Of a stretch of DNA of 64,000 nucleotides, positions 35,214-44,289 are shown piece after piece (position 1 is the first letter of the stretch; every line of letters starts with the position of its first letter). A program made the position numbers and the translations under genes. Under the pieces are notes generated by a model. That model saw only the letters and a program-made list of their open reading frames with translations. It was not told the DNA's origin and did no database searches. Source of the DNA: Pirellula sp. (lineage in GTDB: Bacteria; Planctomycetota; Planctomycetia; Pirellulales; Pirellulaceae); the NCBI GenBank assembly GCA_021299695.1, contig JAJTEK010000007.1, positions 19,830 to 83,829 of the forward strand. Direction: 5' to 3'.

Positions 35214-36515
35214 TTATTGGGGTTCGAGGACAATACCGTCGAACCAAGCGGTTCCTTCGGATCCGAACATTCCGATCGACACGATCGCTTCGCGAGCTTC
35301 GGGCGGGACTGGAAATTGACGCTCTTCGAGCTTCCAGGTACGGGTCCCCTTGAACCCGCCAACATAGTTGTATCCGATGCGGTTTCGATTGCTATCGAAC
35401 CACTGGATAGCAACCGATGGAGATTTTTCTTTGTCTCGGCCAACCTTGACGTTCTCAAGTTTAATCCAAGCACCGAGCTTGATCTTCTTGACCACTCGGC
35501 CATCGATCGGGATGCCTTGGAGGAGCATGTTAGGCCACTGAGGATCGGTCCCTTGGAATTCCAACACGTATTTGCCCTCGGGTGCTTGCGGGTCCTCGAG
35601 TTGCTTGCATCCGAACTGGTAGTACCAACCCGGGATGTGGAATTCGCGAATCAAGGCTTCCTCGAAACTCGCATTGGCAAGCGCAGGACGCTTCGGGTCG
35701 GGTTGTACGGTGCGGGTCTTTTCTGCGTCGCCGGTCATCGGAACAAAGAGCGTGGGGGTCAGCGCCTCTTTTTCGAGTTTGTCCCCTTTCTTACGCATCA
35801 AATAGAGCATCTGCTGGTAACGCTCCCCGACGGGGATGACCATCAGCCCCCCGTCTTTGAGTTGATCGACCAGCGGTTTAGGGACATCGGCTGGCGAGCA
35901 AGTGACGATGATCTTGTCGAATGGAGCTTCTTCGGGCCAACCCTTGAACCCGTCGCCGATGCGGCAGTGGACGTTTTTGTAGCCGAGGTTTTCGAGAAGT
36001 TCCGTCGTTTGCTTACCCAGATCCTCGACGATCTCGATGGTGTAGACGTCCTGGACCAATGGGCTCAGGATCGCCGCTTGATAACCGCTCCCGGTCCCGA
36101 TCTCCAAGACCTTGTCGGTGGCTCGTGGCGCAAGGGCTTCGGTCATCAGCGAGACGATAAATGGGCTGCTGATGGTTTGCGATTCGCCGATTGGGATCGC
36201 GATGTCGAGATAAGCTTGCCGAACGTACTTGGGGGGAACAAACTCATGCCGAAGTGTTTTTGCAACGGAGTCCAATACGCGCTGGTCGCGTATCCCGCCG
36301 GGGATCAGCACGTTTCGAATTAGGCGTTCGCGCTCGATCGCAAAGGGGTCCTTGGCATCGGGGGCTTGGCACCAAGCCGTCGCCCAGGAGACCAGGATGA
36401 GCCAGGCCGCTCCGGAGCGCAAGCCCACCGTGGCGGCGGCCGCTGAATTGCAGGCCGCCAAATAACTCGAACAGGAGGACTTGGTGCGGATCGAGTCAAT
36501 CATTGCAAGCCTCAT
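35214..36515 (-). CDS. Exported protein-L-isoaspartate methyltransferase with C-terminal beta domain
   Basis: A 433-residue protein. Residues ~55-245 match PCMT: PIGESQTISSPFIV and the SAM motif VLEIGTGSGYQ (136-146). PCMT repairs isoaspartyl sites by methylation. Two features are unusual. An Ala-rich hydrophobic N-terminal segment (about 22-50) looks like a signal peptide. A C-terminal extension (about 270-433), with GKYVLEFQG, KIKLGAWIKLENV and GTAWFDGIVLEPQ, resembles a carbohydrate-binding or beta-sandwich domain. Methylation outside the cytosol would lack SAM, so either the segment is a membrane anchor or the start is later (ATG at 36503 or beyond). It is 42 bp downstream of efp. Confidence 0.8.
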   Translation of the reverse strand: MRLAMIDSIRTKSSCSSYLAACNSAAAATVGLRSGAAWLILVSWATAWCQAPDAKDPFAIERERLIRNVLIPGGIRDQRVLDSVAKTLRHEFVPPKYVRQAYLDIAIPIGESQTISSPFIVSLMTEALAPRATDKVLEIGTGSGYQAAILSPLVQDVYTIEIVEDLGKQTTELLENLGYKNVHCRIGDGFKGWPEEAPFDKIIVTCSPADVPKPLVDQLKDGGLMVIPVGERYQQMLYLMRKKGDKLEKEALTPTLFVPMTGDAEKTRTVQPDPKRPALANASFEEALIREFHIPGWYYQFGCKQLEDPQAPEGKYVLEFQGTDPQWPNMLLQGIPIDGRVVKKIKLGAWIKLENVKVGRDKEKSPSVAIQWFDSNRNRIGYNYVGGFKGTRTWKLEERQFPVPPEAREAIVSIGMFGSEGTAWFDGIVLEPQ

Positions 36516-36557
36516 AAGCCTAGATCTAGGCCAGGAACTGTTACGACTTCGAGGAAT

Positions 36558-37130
36558 CTAATCCATGCTGACGCGTTCGACATAATCGCCGGTTCGCGTA
36601 TCGATCTTGATCACATTACCTTCTTTGATGAAACCTGGGACTTGGAATTCCCCACCGGTCTCGGTTTTGGCAGGTTTGGTCACGCTCGTAGCCGTATCGC
36701 CACGAACCCCAGGCTCGGTCTCGGTGACCTTCAGGGTCACGTGGGAAGGTGGGGTCAGGGTAATAGGATTGCCGTTGAACAAAACCATCGCAACGGGCAT
36801 ACCTTCTTTGAGGTACTTCCAATTGTCGTCGACTTGTTCGGCCGTCAGTTCGTATTGCTCGTAGGTCGCATTGTCCATGAAGACGAATGTGCCGGCTTGG
36901 TTGTAGAGGAACTGGGTTTCAAGTTCTTCGACGTCTGCGACCTCGAGATCGTCTCCACCCTTGAGGGTCCGGTCCAGGACGGTGTTGCGGATCAAGTTCT
37001 TCAGTTTGCACTTGTACAACGCGTTGCCCTTGCCAGGTTTGACAAAATTGACTTCGGTCAGCAGGTAGGGTTCGCCGTCGATTTGTACTTTTAAGCCTTT
37101 TCGCAGATCGCTGGTTTTGTAGGTGGCCAC
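36558..37130 (-). CDS. efp: Elongation factor P
   Basis: A 190-residue three-domain translation factor that relieves ribosome stalling at polyproline stretches. The KOW-like N-terminal domain contains the tip loop KPGKGNA with Lys34, the residue that is beta-lysylated in enterobacteria or otherwise modified in other groups. The OB domains follow, ending in the conserved GxxIKIDTRTGDYVERV segment. The length and domain order are normal. The start is GTG. It leads a minus-strand operon with the Pcm-like and CrtI-like genes. No modification gene (epmA/epmB) is in the window, so the state of Lys34 is unknown. Confidence 0.95.
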   Translation of the reverse strand: MATYKTSDLRKGLKVQIDGEPYLLTEVNFVKPGKGNALYKCKLKNLIRNTVLDRTLKGGDDLEVADVEELETQFLYNQAGTFVFMDNATYEQYELTAEQVDDNWKYLKEGMPVAMVLFNGNPITLTPPSHVTLKVTETEPGVRGDTATSVTKPAKTETGGEFQVPGFIKEGNVIKIDTRTGDYVERVSMD

Positions 37131-37380
37131 TGTGTTTCCGTTTTTCTAATCGCTGGGGATCGAGGATCGCTTGGACAGGGAGACTGACGAGAGAGGGCAT
37201 TTTAGGGACTCTTTTTTAAGTTGTCTTGCCCCCAAAATCCACAAATCCAAGGATTTCGACGCCGAAAATGCACGAAAAACGAAGCGATGTTGCGTTCTAG
37301 ACGTCCGATGCGGTTACCATAGAGATCTGTCGAGACCTCAAATCGCCCGTTTCCTCAAGCTTCAGGACCGTGAGCTAGGC

Positions 37381-38511
37381 ATGAGTTTGGATCGCGTGCT
37401 GCAACCCCTGGTAGCCTGCCTGGGCAACCCAGTCGGGGGCAATCCGACGCAGTTTGTGATGACCAGACTGGCTCGAGAGGCGGAATTGGATTGGCGGTTT
37501 TTTACCTCCCAGGTCCCACCGGAACTCTTCGAGACGGCCTTTCGTGGAATCCAAGCCCTAGGAATGTCTGGTGTCGCCATTCTTCCGCCGTTCGAGACGA
37601 GCCTCAAGCCGTTCCTCGACTCGATTTCTCCCCGTGCCCTTGCCCTGGGTAAGGTCCAAGTCGTCAAATGGGAATCCGACCAATGGACAGGCGACGAGAC
37701 GATCAGCACCGCGATCCTCCGCGCCTTGACCCACCGAATCTGCGCCCAAGCCGTCTCGGCCCATGTCGCCCCGGATGCGCAAAACGCCAATGACTCATTC
37801 ACACCGCAGTCGATCGGGGTGATCGGCAGCATGGCTCTTGCCAACGCACTGCAACTGGCACTCGTCGACATTCCCGGCGACTACACGGTCCTGCGCTTCG
37901 ACGAAACATTAAAACACGCCAAAGTCCTTCCCCCGGCGATTCCCATCGATCCACTCTCGGCCAATCCTCAAGCCCCCGCCAATGCTAAATCGCACACCGA
38001 GCGCTCGGATTTGACTACAACCCTTGATCCGTCCCTACCCGAGGGCTCGTCCCTCCGGAACAACTTCAACCCAGAGTCTGACCCTGTGCATCGCAAGGCT
38101 CTCGACCCGGCGCATTTGTCCGACCACATGATGCAGCCCGAGAACTCCGATCCTTCTTCGCATAGCGGCGAGGACGAACTGGTGCTGAAGGACCGGCCCC
38201 TGCGGGCCCTGATCATCGAGCACTTCGATTCGCTCTCGAGCAGCAGCCCTCAAGCCCGAAACCGCTTGCTCAAAGCAACAAACTTCGTCCAGCAACCGTT
38301 TGCCATTTTTGTACCACCCGCCGACGGCTGGACCGAATCGATCAAAGATCGATCGCGATGGATCGAACAACTCGAGGCGCATGGAATTGGATGGATCGAG
38401 GAGATCGAAGTTCTGACACATCAATACGCCATCAATTTTGAATTTTGGAGCGGATACGAAGCTCCTTTGGATTCGATTCGTGAATCACTCGAAGAGTACT
38501 TGCAATGGTAA
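37381..38511 (+). CDS. Shikimate dehydrogenase-like (AroE N-terminal domain) protein
   Basis: About 376 residues from the ATG at 37381 (MSLDRVLQPLVACLGNPV). The frame is open earlier, but that part overlaps the efp promoter region and looks non-coding. Residues 8-80 resemble the substrate-binding domain of AroE (CLGNPVGGNPTQFVMTRLA, then ELDWRFF), but the catalytic Lys/Asp motif NVTxPxK is missing: the equivalent stretch is GVAILPPFE. No intact NADP-binding motif is seen. A long low-complexity insert (about 180-265) separates the two parts. It may be a non-catalytic relative. It overlaps the next DUF1501 gene by 7 bp. Confidence 0.6.
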   Translation: MSLDRVLQPLVACLGNPVGGNPTQFVMTRLAREAELDWRFFTSQVPPELFETAFRGIQALGMSGVAILPPFETSLKPFLDSISPRALALGKVQVVKWESDQWTGDETISTAILRALTHRICAQAVSAHVAPDAQNANDSFTPQSIGVIGSMALANALQLALVDIPGDYTVLRFDETLKHAKVLPPAIPIDPLSANPQAPANAKSHTERSDLTTTLDPSLPEGSSLRNNFNPESDPVHRKALDPAHLSDHMMQPENSDPSSHSGEDELVLKDRPLRALIIEHFDSLSSSSPQARNRLLKATNFVQQPFAIFVPPADGWTESIKDRSRWIEQLEAHGIGWIEEIEVLTHQYAINFEFWSGYEAPLDSIRESLEEYLQW

Positions 38512-39920
38512 ACCGTCGCGCATTTTTGACCCAATCGGCCAACGGATTCGGCGCCGTGGCCCTGAGTGCTTTGCTTTCGGAGTCCGAGCGTTCGGCTGCC
38601 CAAGAACCGCTTTTGCAAGAACCGGCTCCTCTGGATCGCAAGTATCATTTTCCGCCCAAAGCCAAGAGTGTTATTTTTCTCTACATGGACGGTGGGCCCT
38701 CGCAAGTCGATACGTTTGACCCGAAACCCTTGCTGACCGAGTACAACGGCCGAAATCCTGCCGAGCTCTTCGAGGTCGCCCCGACGCAGTTCAACAACAA
38801 CGGAACCCTCCTCGGGAGCCTTTGGAAATTCGATAAGCACGGTCAGAGTGGAATCGAGATCAGCTCGCTGTTTCCCAACATCGCCAAGCATGCCGACAAG
38901 CTTGCTGTGGTCCGATCGATGACTTCGAAGTTCCCCGAGCACACCTCAGCGAACTATTTTTTGCATACCGGTGCAGGACTCCAGGGACGTCCAAGCATGG
39001 GTGCATGGGTCACCTACGGCCTAGGCTCCGAATGCCAGGACTTGCCCGGTTATGTCGTTCTCAATGGGGGACTCATCCCGCCCGGTGGCCTGGATTGCTT
39101 CGGTAACGGATTCCTGCCAGCAACCTTCCAAGGCTCTGTGCTGCGGCCCAGCGGAAACAGTCTTGCGAACGTTCGTCCTTTGGAACCCACACCGCAATTG
39201 CAGCAGCATAAGCTCGAGTTGCTCCGTCAACTCGATCGCCAAACCATCGAGCGGTTCGGTCAGCACGATGCGATCGAATCGGCAATCGCCAACTACGAAT
39301 TGGCCTTCAAAATGCAATCCGCCGTGCCGCAGGTTTGCGATATTTCCCAAGAGACTGCCGCGACGCAAACGATGTATGGATTGGACCACGAATTCGGGCC
39401 GACGAAGATCTTCGCACGCGAATGCCTTATGGCCAGACGCTTGGTCGAACGCGGAGTTCGTTTCATCCAACTGACTTGCCCGAGCGTCGGTCATGATCGA
39501 TGGGACCAGCACTCAAATCTCAAGGCAGGGCACGAGCAAAATGCCAAAGCGGTCGATCAGCCGATCGCAGCGCTCCTTGAGGACCTCCAACAGCGCGGGC
39601 TACTCGATTCGACCATGGTCATCTGGGCCGGCGAATTCGGCCGCACGCCGTTCGCTCAAGGTGCCGATGGTCGGGACCATAACCCGTTCGGGTTTTCCAT
39701 CTGGATCGCCGGTGGTGGAATCAAGGGCGGGATCGTCTACGGAGCGACCGACGAGTTTGGATACAAGGCCATCGAACGCAAAGTCGAGATGCACGACCTC
39801 CACGCGACGATGCTCTACTGCCTGGGCTTGGATCACACCCGGTCGACCTTCCGATTCGGTGGGAGAGATATGCGATTGACCGACGTCCACGGCAACGTGC
39901 TGTTTGACTTGATAGCCTAA
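38505..39920 (+). CDS. DUF1501 family protein
   Basis: A 471-residue protein with a twin-arginine leader (VNRRAFLTQSANGFGAVAL). It has the DUF1501 signatures YMDGGPSQVDTFDPKP, CLMARRLVERGVRFIQLTC, WAGEFGRTPFAQGADGRDHN and MHDLHATMLYCLGLDH. It overlaps the AroE-like gene by 7 bp and is followed after 37 bp by the sulfatase, so the three and the RimK-like gene probably form one transcript. The exact reaction is unknown; the fold belongs to the alkaline phosphatase/sulfatase superfamily. It is related to the DUF1501 protein at 31.9 kb but not a recent duplicate. Confidence 0.9.
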   Translation: MVNRRAFLTQSANGFGAVALSALLSESERSAAQEPLLQEPAPLDRKYHFPPKAKSVIFLYMDGGPSQVDTFDPKPLLTEYNGRNPAELFEVAPTQFNNNGTLLGSLWKFDKHGQSGIEISSLFPNIAKHADKLAVVRSMTSKFPEHTSANYFLHTGAGLQGRPSMGAWVTYGLGSECQDLPGYVVLNGGLIPPGGLDCFGNGFLPATFQGSVLRPSGNSLANVRPLEPTPQLQQHKLELLRQLDRQTIERFGQHDAIESAIANYELAFKMQSAVPQVCDISQETAATQTMYGLDHEFGPTKIFARECLMARRLVERGVRFIQLTCPSVGHDRWDQHSNLKAGHEQNAKAVDQPIAALLEDLQQRGLLDSTMVIWAGEFGRTPFAQGADGRDHNPFGFSIWIAGGGIKGGIVYGATDEFGYKAIERKVEMHDLHATMLYCLGLDHTRSTFRFGGRDMRLTDVHGNVLFDLIA

Positions 39921-39957
39921 AGGCATGACGACTGACCCATAGGGAGATTTCTCTGCG

Positions 39958-41472
39958 ATGCGACCCGATCCGATCTTGCGACTCGATTTTCCCATCTTGC
40001 CCATCCGATACGATTCGCTCAAGCCGCTCATGCGTTGGCTTGCTCTGTGGCTCTTGGCATGCGGAGTTACAATCGCTCCGGTGTGTGCCGAGAGTCCCGT
40101 CGGCCCGACTGCCAAATCACCGAATATCATTTTGATCTTCGCCGACGATCTTGGGTTTGGAGACTTGGGTTGCTATGGTCAGAAGCGATGGAAGACCCCC
40201 AACATCGACTCGATCGCAAGCCAAGGGGTGCGGTTCACCGATTTTCATTCCTCGCAACCGGTTTGCTCAGCTTCGCGCGCAAGCCTTCTTACGGGTTGCT
40301 ATGCCAATCGGATCGGCATCCATGGCGCCCTGGGGCCAGCCGCGATGAACGGGATTCACGATGACGAAGTGCTCGTCTCGGAGTTGCTCAAATCCAAGGG
40401 CTACAGAACCTGCGCCGTTGGAAAATGGCACTTAGGGCACCATCCTCAATTCCTGCCGCTCAAGCACGGATTCGATCGCTATCTAGGGCTCCCTTACTCG
40501 AACGATATGTGGCCCCACGGACCGGTGGTCAAACCTAAAACTTTCCCCGAACTCCCCTTGATTCGCGGCGATCAAATCATCGATTCGGATGTCGACGCCC
40601 TGGACCAATCCCGACTGACCGAGCAGTACAGCGACTTTGCTCTCGAGTTCCTTGAGGATTCCAAAGACTCGCCGTTCTTTCTGTACTTTGCCCATACTTT
40701 CCCCCATGTACCGCTTTATGCCGCAGAGAACTTTCGCGGCAAATCCGGGGGTGGGATCTATGGAGATGTCCTCGAGGAATTCGATGCGGTCGTAGGTCGC
40801 ATTCTCGGATTCCTCAAAGACAACGCCCTTGAAGAAAACACGCTGGTCCTCTTCACAAGCGACAACGGACCTTGGCTGACCTACGGCGACCATGCCGGCA
40901 GCGCAGGGCCATTGCGCGAAGGGAAAGGAACCGTCTATGAAGGTGGAACGCGGGTTCCGATGCTCGCTAAATGGCCCGGTCGGATTCCAGCGGGCAGAGT
41001 CCAAGACGCCACGGCCATGACGATCGATATTCTCCCGACCATCGCCAATTTCGTCGGCGCAGAACTCCCCTCACACCCCATCGATGGCTTGGACATCGCG
41101 GATCTGCTGGCATGCAAACCAGGTGCGACCTGCCCGCACGAAGTCTTCTACCATTACTACCGACAAGGGGAGTTGCAAGCGATCCGAAGCGGTGACTGGA
41201 AGTTGATGCTGCCCCACGATGTCAATTGCATCGTGCCCGACAAACTCGGCTCGGACGGCAAACCTGGCCAATCCAAAATGCGCAAGATCACCGAACCGGA
41301 GCTCTATCATCTAGGGCAAGACATCGGGGAGACGACCAATCTTGCCGCAAGCCAACCGGAAGTCCTCGAACGGCTCTTGGTACTGGCGCAAGTCGGCCGA
41401 AAGGAACTCGGCGATTCGCTGACGCAGACCAAAGGCACAGGCATTCGGCCATCTGGAAAAAAGGATCGATGA
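39958..41472 (+). CDS. Arylsulfatase-type sulfatase
   Basis: A 504-residue exported sulfatase. An AGGGAG site about 11 bases upstream supports this start; an ATG at 40030 (MRWLALWLLACG) would give a shorter signal peptide. Calcium/substrate residues begin at ILIFADDLGFGDLG. The formylglycine motif is CSASRASLLTG with Cys103, a C-x-A-x-R variant of C-x-P-x-R that needs conversion by a formylglycine-generating system. Further motifs are GKWHLGHH and LFTSDNGPW. The enzyme would release sulfate from sulfated polysaccharide or an organic sulfate ester. Its stop overlaps the RimK-like gene in an ATGA junction. Confidence 0.93.
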   Translation: MRPDPILRLDFPILPIRYDSLKPLMRWLALWLLACGVTIAPVCAESPVGPTAKSPNIILIFADDLGFGDLGCYGQKRWKTPNIDSIASQGVRFTDFHSSQPVCSASRASLLTGCYANRIGIHGALGPAAMNGIHDDEVLVSELLKSKGYRTCAVGKWHLGHHPQFLPLKHGFDRYLGLPYSNDMWPHGPVVKPKTFPELPLIRGDQIIDSDVDALDQSRLTEQYSDFALEFLEDSKDSPFFLYFAHTFPHVPLYAAENFRGKSGGGIYGDVLEEFDAVVGRILGFLKDNALEENTLVLFTSDNGPWLTYGDHAGSAGPLREGKGTVYEGGTRVPMLAKWPGRIPAGRVQDATAMTIDILPTIANFVGAELPSHPIDGLDIADLLACKPGATCPHEVFYHYYRQGELQAIRSGDWKLMLPHDVNCIVPDKLGSDGKPGQSKMRKITEPELYHLGQDIGETTNLAASQPEVLERLLVLAQVGRKELGDSLTQTKGTGIRPSGKKDR

Positions 41473-42365
41473 AACACGTAGGCTATTTGGGTGCAAGCGA
41501 GGGCTGGTACTGTCGAGATTTGCAGCGAGCTGCAGGGCTTGGGCACTGGCCCGAACCCGTAGCGATAGAGCCATTGGCTTTTGCGGATCTTCAGGTCGCC
41601 TACCGAGGGGGCCCATCGAGTCAGTTTTCTGCAAGTGCCGATATCCAATCGAACGCGTGCCATGCCTTGATGGTGCGAACCATGCCGATCGGGTCGCTCG
41701 AGCAGACGATCTTCCGGATGAACGCGCTGCATGTGGCCCAAAGCAATGGGGTCCGAGTGGTCAATCCCCCGAGGGCGTTGGAAATCGCCATCGACAAATG
41801 GCTCACGCTCGAGACGGTCCGCCAGCATGGGCTAGCGATCCCGCGGACCGTCTGTTGCCAGAGTCGCGATCAAGCCATGGAGGCTTGGGAAAGCCTCGGA
41901 AGGGATTGCGTCGTCAAACCGATCTTCGGTGGAGAGGGACGAGGGATTTTGCGAGTCAGCGATCCGGATATGGCTTGGAGGGTCTTTACCACACTCGAAC
42001 AACTCCGGGCGGTCCTTTATTGCCAGGAGTTCCTTCAAGGTCCAGGCTATGATTTGCGATTGCTGGTCATTGCCGACGCGATATTTAGTGTCAAGCGAAT
42101 TGGGCAAGGGGACTGGAGAACCAATGTTTCCCGAGGGGGGAAGGCCGAGCCCCATGAGCCGACTTTTGAGCAAATGCAGATCGCCTTTAAGTCCGCCCGC
42201 GCCGTCGGCGCCTGGATGGCCGGTGTGGATCTGCTTACCGATTCCCAAGGTCGTGATGTGGTGCTCGAGGTCAATGCCGTCCCGGGGTGGAAAGCCACAG
42301 CCAAGGCTCTCGATACCGACATCGCACGCGTGGTGCTGGAGAAACTCCTCTGGGATACGGTTTAA
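41469..42365 (+). CDS. RimK-like ATP-grasp ligase
   Basis: A 298-residue ATP-grasp protein. The start at 41469 overlaps the sulfatase stop (ATGA); the longer open frame lies inside the sulfatase gene. The N-terminal domain ends near VRVVNPPRALEIAIDKWLT, and the grasp domain contains DCVVKPIFGGEGRGI, QEFLQGPGYDLRLLVI, the WRTNVSRGG loop and the magnesium-binding VVLEVNAVPGWK. Relatives add glutamate residues to a protein or a tetrahydromethanopterin-type cofactor; planctomycetes carry the latter pathway. Which acceptor is used here cannot be told, since no other C1 genes are nearby. Confidence 0.8.
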   Translation: MKHVGYLGASEGWYCRDLQRAAGLGHWPEPVAIEPLAFADLQVAYRGGPSSQFSASADIQSNACHALMVRTMPIGSLEQTIFRMNALHVAQSNGVRVVNPPRALEIAIDKWLTLETVRQHGLAIPRTVCCQSRDQAMEAWESLGRDCVVKPIFGGEGRGILRVSDPDMAWRVFTTLEQLRAVLYCQEFLQGPGYDLRLLVIADAIFSVKRIGQGDWRTNVSRGGKAEPHEPTFEQMQIAFKSARAVGAWMAGVDLLTDSQGRDVVLEVNAVPGWKATAKALDTDIARVVLEKLLWDTV

Positions 42366-42729
42366 GAGCATACCACGGAAGGCAGATCAACCACGGAAGG
42401 CAGATTAACCACGGAATACTCAGAACACACGGAAGGCGGATTAACCGCTGAATACCTAGAAGGCGTGGGGAGAGAGGGGGTTTGATTCCGTGTGTTCGGT
42501 GTGTTCGGTGGTGATATTCTTAAAACCTGAGGCAACCGGCGGTTTTGATCGCCGATAAACTGGGGTCCAGGCTATTTTTGCCGAGGACCCTGGTACAGGG
42601 GAACGAGCCAAATCGGTTAGAATATGGGGATTGTTCGACGTACAATGGCCTGACGAACTGTTCCGATAAGGCCCATGTGGGACTGGGAGCAGATCGCATC
42701 AGAGGGTATTCCAAGAGGGTACATAGCCG
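42366..42729. other. Intergenic region with ACCACGGAAGGCAG repeats
   Basis: At 42372-42450 the unit AACCACGGAAGGCAGATTAA recurs three to four times with changes, followed by GAATACTCAGAACACACGGA and, on the other strand, TTCCGTGTGTTCGGTGTG (42488-42505), which is partly complementary. The rest holds no convincing gene. Confidence 0.6.
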
Positions 42730-43878
42730 ATGGCAAAGGTATTGGACTGGCGCAGATCCGAAGATCCTGCGGACTTCATCCACCAAGCCGTTCAGGCATT
42801 GACCGAAGGCGCCTTGGTGGTCGTTCCTACCGACACTTGCTACATCGCCCTTGCCAGCGGGCTTCAAAGCCAAGCCGTCGAGGCGTTGTGGGATTTCTGC
42901 GGGCCGGGTCCAACGGGACTTTATCTAGTCCCTCGCTCGGCCGAGGAATCTGCGGATTTTATCCCAAGCTTCAGCCCTGGAGCCTTGCGGTTGGCTCGCA
43001 AGGTTTGGCCTGGGCCACTGATCATCCAGCACGGAAACGGCTCGCATGCGAGCACCATCGATTGCTTGAGCGATTCGACCCGTCGCAGGCTCCAGACTGA
43101 GGATCACCAAGTTCGGCTTTGGCAACCGGGCAACGAAATACTCGGACACATCTCCCGACTCTTTTCCGGACCCCTCGTCGGCGGACTGCCGATGGGCAAA
43201 CAACCTGAGGGCAAACAAGGAGTCATCACGGAAGTCAGGCAGTTGCCAGAACCCAACGAAGGGGAGCTTGTGGTCATCGATACCGGACCGATCGTTGGAA
43301 TCGGAGCGCCGACGGTTGTAGGGATCGACGGGACCGTCGGTCGGATCCTCGTGCCAGGGGTATTGGTCCCCGAGCAGCTCCAAGCCCTCTCGCAGTTGCT
43401 CGTTCTGTTGGTTTGCACCGGAAACACATGCAGATCCCCGATGGCTGCTGCGTTGATGCAAAAGAAAATCCTCGAGCGATTCGGTGGTACCGCCGATTCG
43501 ATTCCCATCGCCGTGACCTCCGCAGGTGTCAGCGCCATGGGGAACGATCCTGCCTCGAGTGGAGCCCGACAAGCGATCCGAAACTATGGGTTGAATCTCG
43601 AGAGCCACCAAAGCACCCCGATCCAAGAGTACATGGTTGAGCAAGCCGATTTGGTGCTCGTGATGGGATTTCGGCACCGTAGCGTCCTGTGCTCGCAGTG
43701 GCCTGAATATGCCGACAAAGTCTTCATGCTCGCAGGGGATCAAGGCGATATTTCCGACCCGTTTGGCGGTCCGATCGAAGTGTACGAGCATTGCGCCAAG
43801 CAAATAGACCGTCATACTTCCACCTGGGTCGACCGATTCGATCCCTCCTCAGTCATTCGGTGGGAAACTCGAGTATAG
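42730..43878 (+). CDS. Fusion of a YrdC/Sua5-like domain and a low-molecular-weight tyrosine phosphatase
   Basis: A 382-residue two-domain protein. The N-terminal half (about 10-205) has the YrdC/Sua5 fold signature (ALVVVPTDTCYIALASG, RLARKVWPGPLIIQ), the fold that makes threonylcarbamoyl-AMP for tRNA. The usual KRP-type lysine/arginine nucleotide site after the first strand pair is missing (FCGPGPTGLYLVPRS), so it may be inactive. The C-terminal half has the complete phosphatase P-loop CTGNTCRS (Cys229-Arg235) and the catalytic acid Asp343 in DISDPFGG, so this domain is likely active on phosphotyrosine or arsenate-like substrates. The fusion ties a nucleotide-type fold to a phosphatase; its role is unknown. 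Confidence 0.85.
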   Translation: MAKVLDWRRSEDPADFIHQAVQALTEGALVVVPTDTCYIALASGLQSQAVEALWDFCGPGPTGLYLVPRSAEESADFIPSFSPGALRLARKVWPGPLIIQHGNGSHASTIDCLSDSTRRRLQTEDHQVRLWQPGNEILGHISRLFSGPLVGGLPMGKQPEGKQGVITEVRQLPEPNEGELVVIDTGPIVGIGAPTVVGIDGTVGRILVPGVLVPEQLQALSQLLVLLVCTGNTCRSPMAAALMQKKILERFGGTADSIPIAVTSAGVSAMGNDPASSGARQAIRNYGLNLESHQSTPIQEYMVEQADLVLVMGFRHRSVLCSQWPEYADKVFMLAGDQGDISDPFGGPIEVYEHCAKQIDRHTSTWVDRFDPSSVIRWETRV

Positions 43879-43903
43879 TACCAATCCAGCGCAGCGGATC
43901 GAA

Positions 43904-44215
43904 TTTCCTCGCACTCGCACTCGCACTCGCACTCGCACTCGCACTCGCACTCGTACTCGTACTCGTACTCGTACTCGTACTCAGTGAAACGGTACTCGTA
44001 CTCGACGGCTGTTCGAACTATGTCGAGGCCAATCGGTGATCCAGTAGGTAGCGGTTACTTGCGTACCAATAGGCCGGATTGCTATACTAAAACGATTCGA
44101 GTACGAGTACCGTCCGCCACGGCGGACTGAGTACGAGTACCGCGATGCTGAGTACGAGAAGAAGCACGAACAAAGCATTGGCCCGAAGTGCACGGTCGAG
44201 CGTTTTTGACTTGCG
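43904..44215. repeat. CTCGCACTCGTACTC dispersed element
   Basis: A microsatellite of CTCGCA and CTCGTA hexamers (43911-43982) leads into GGTACTCGTACTCGACGGCT, then the block TAGGCCGGATTGCTATACTA and inverted GAGTACGAGTAC tracts. Order and text parallel the element at 33404-33600, including GCACGAACAAAGCATTG near the end. The inverted tracts can fold on each other. No gene is present up to rpiB at 44290. Confidence 0.8.
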
Positions 44216-44289
44216 TTCAGTTTTATAGTCGCGCTCGGTCAATGCCGTCTTAAGTTTCGAGCTGAAGCACCTCTAGTGGGAGTTCAAGT

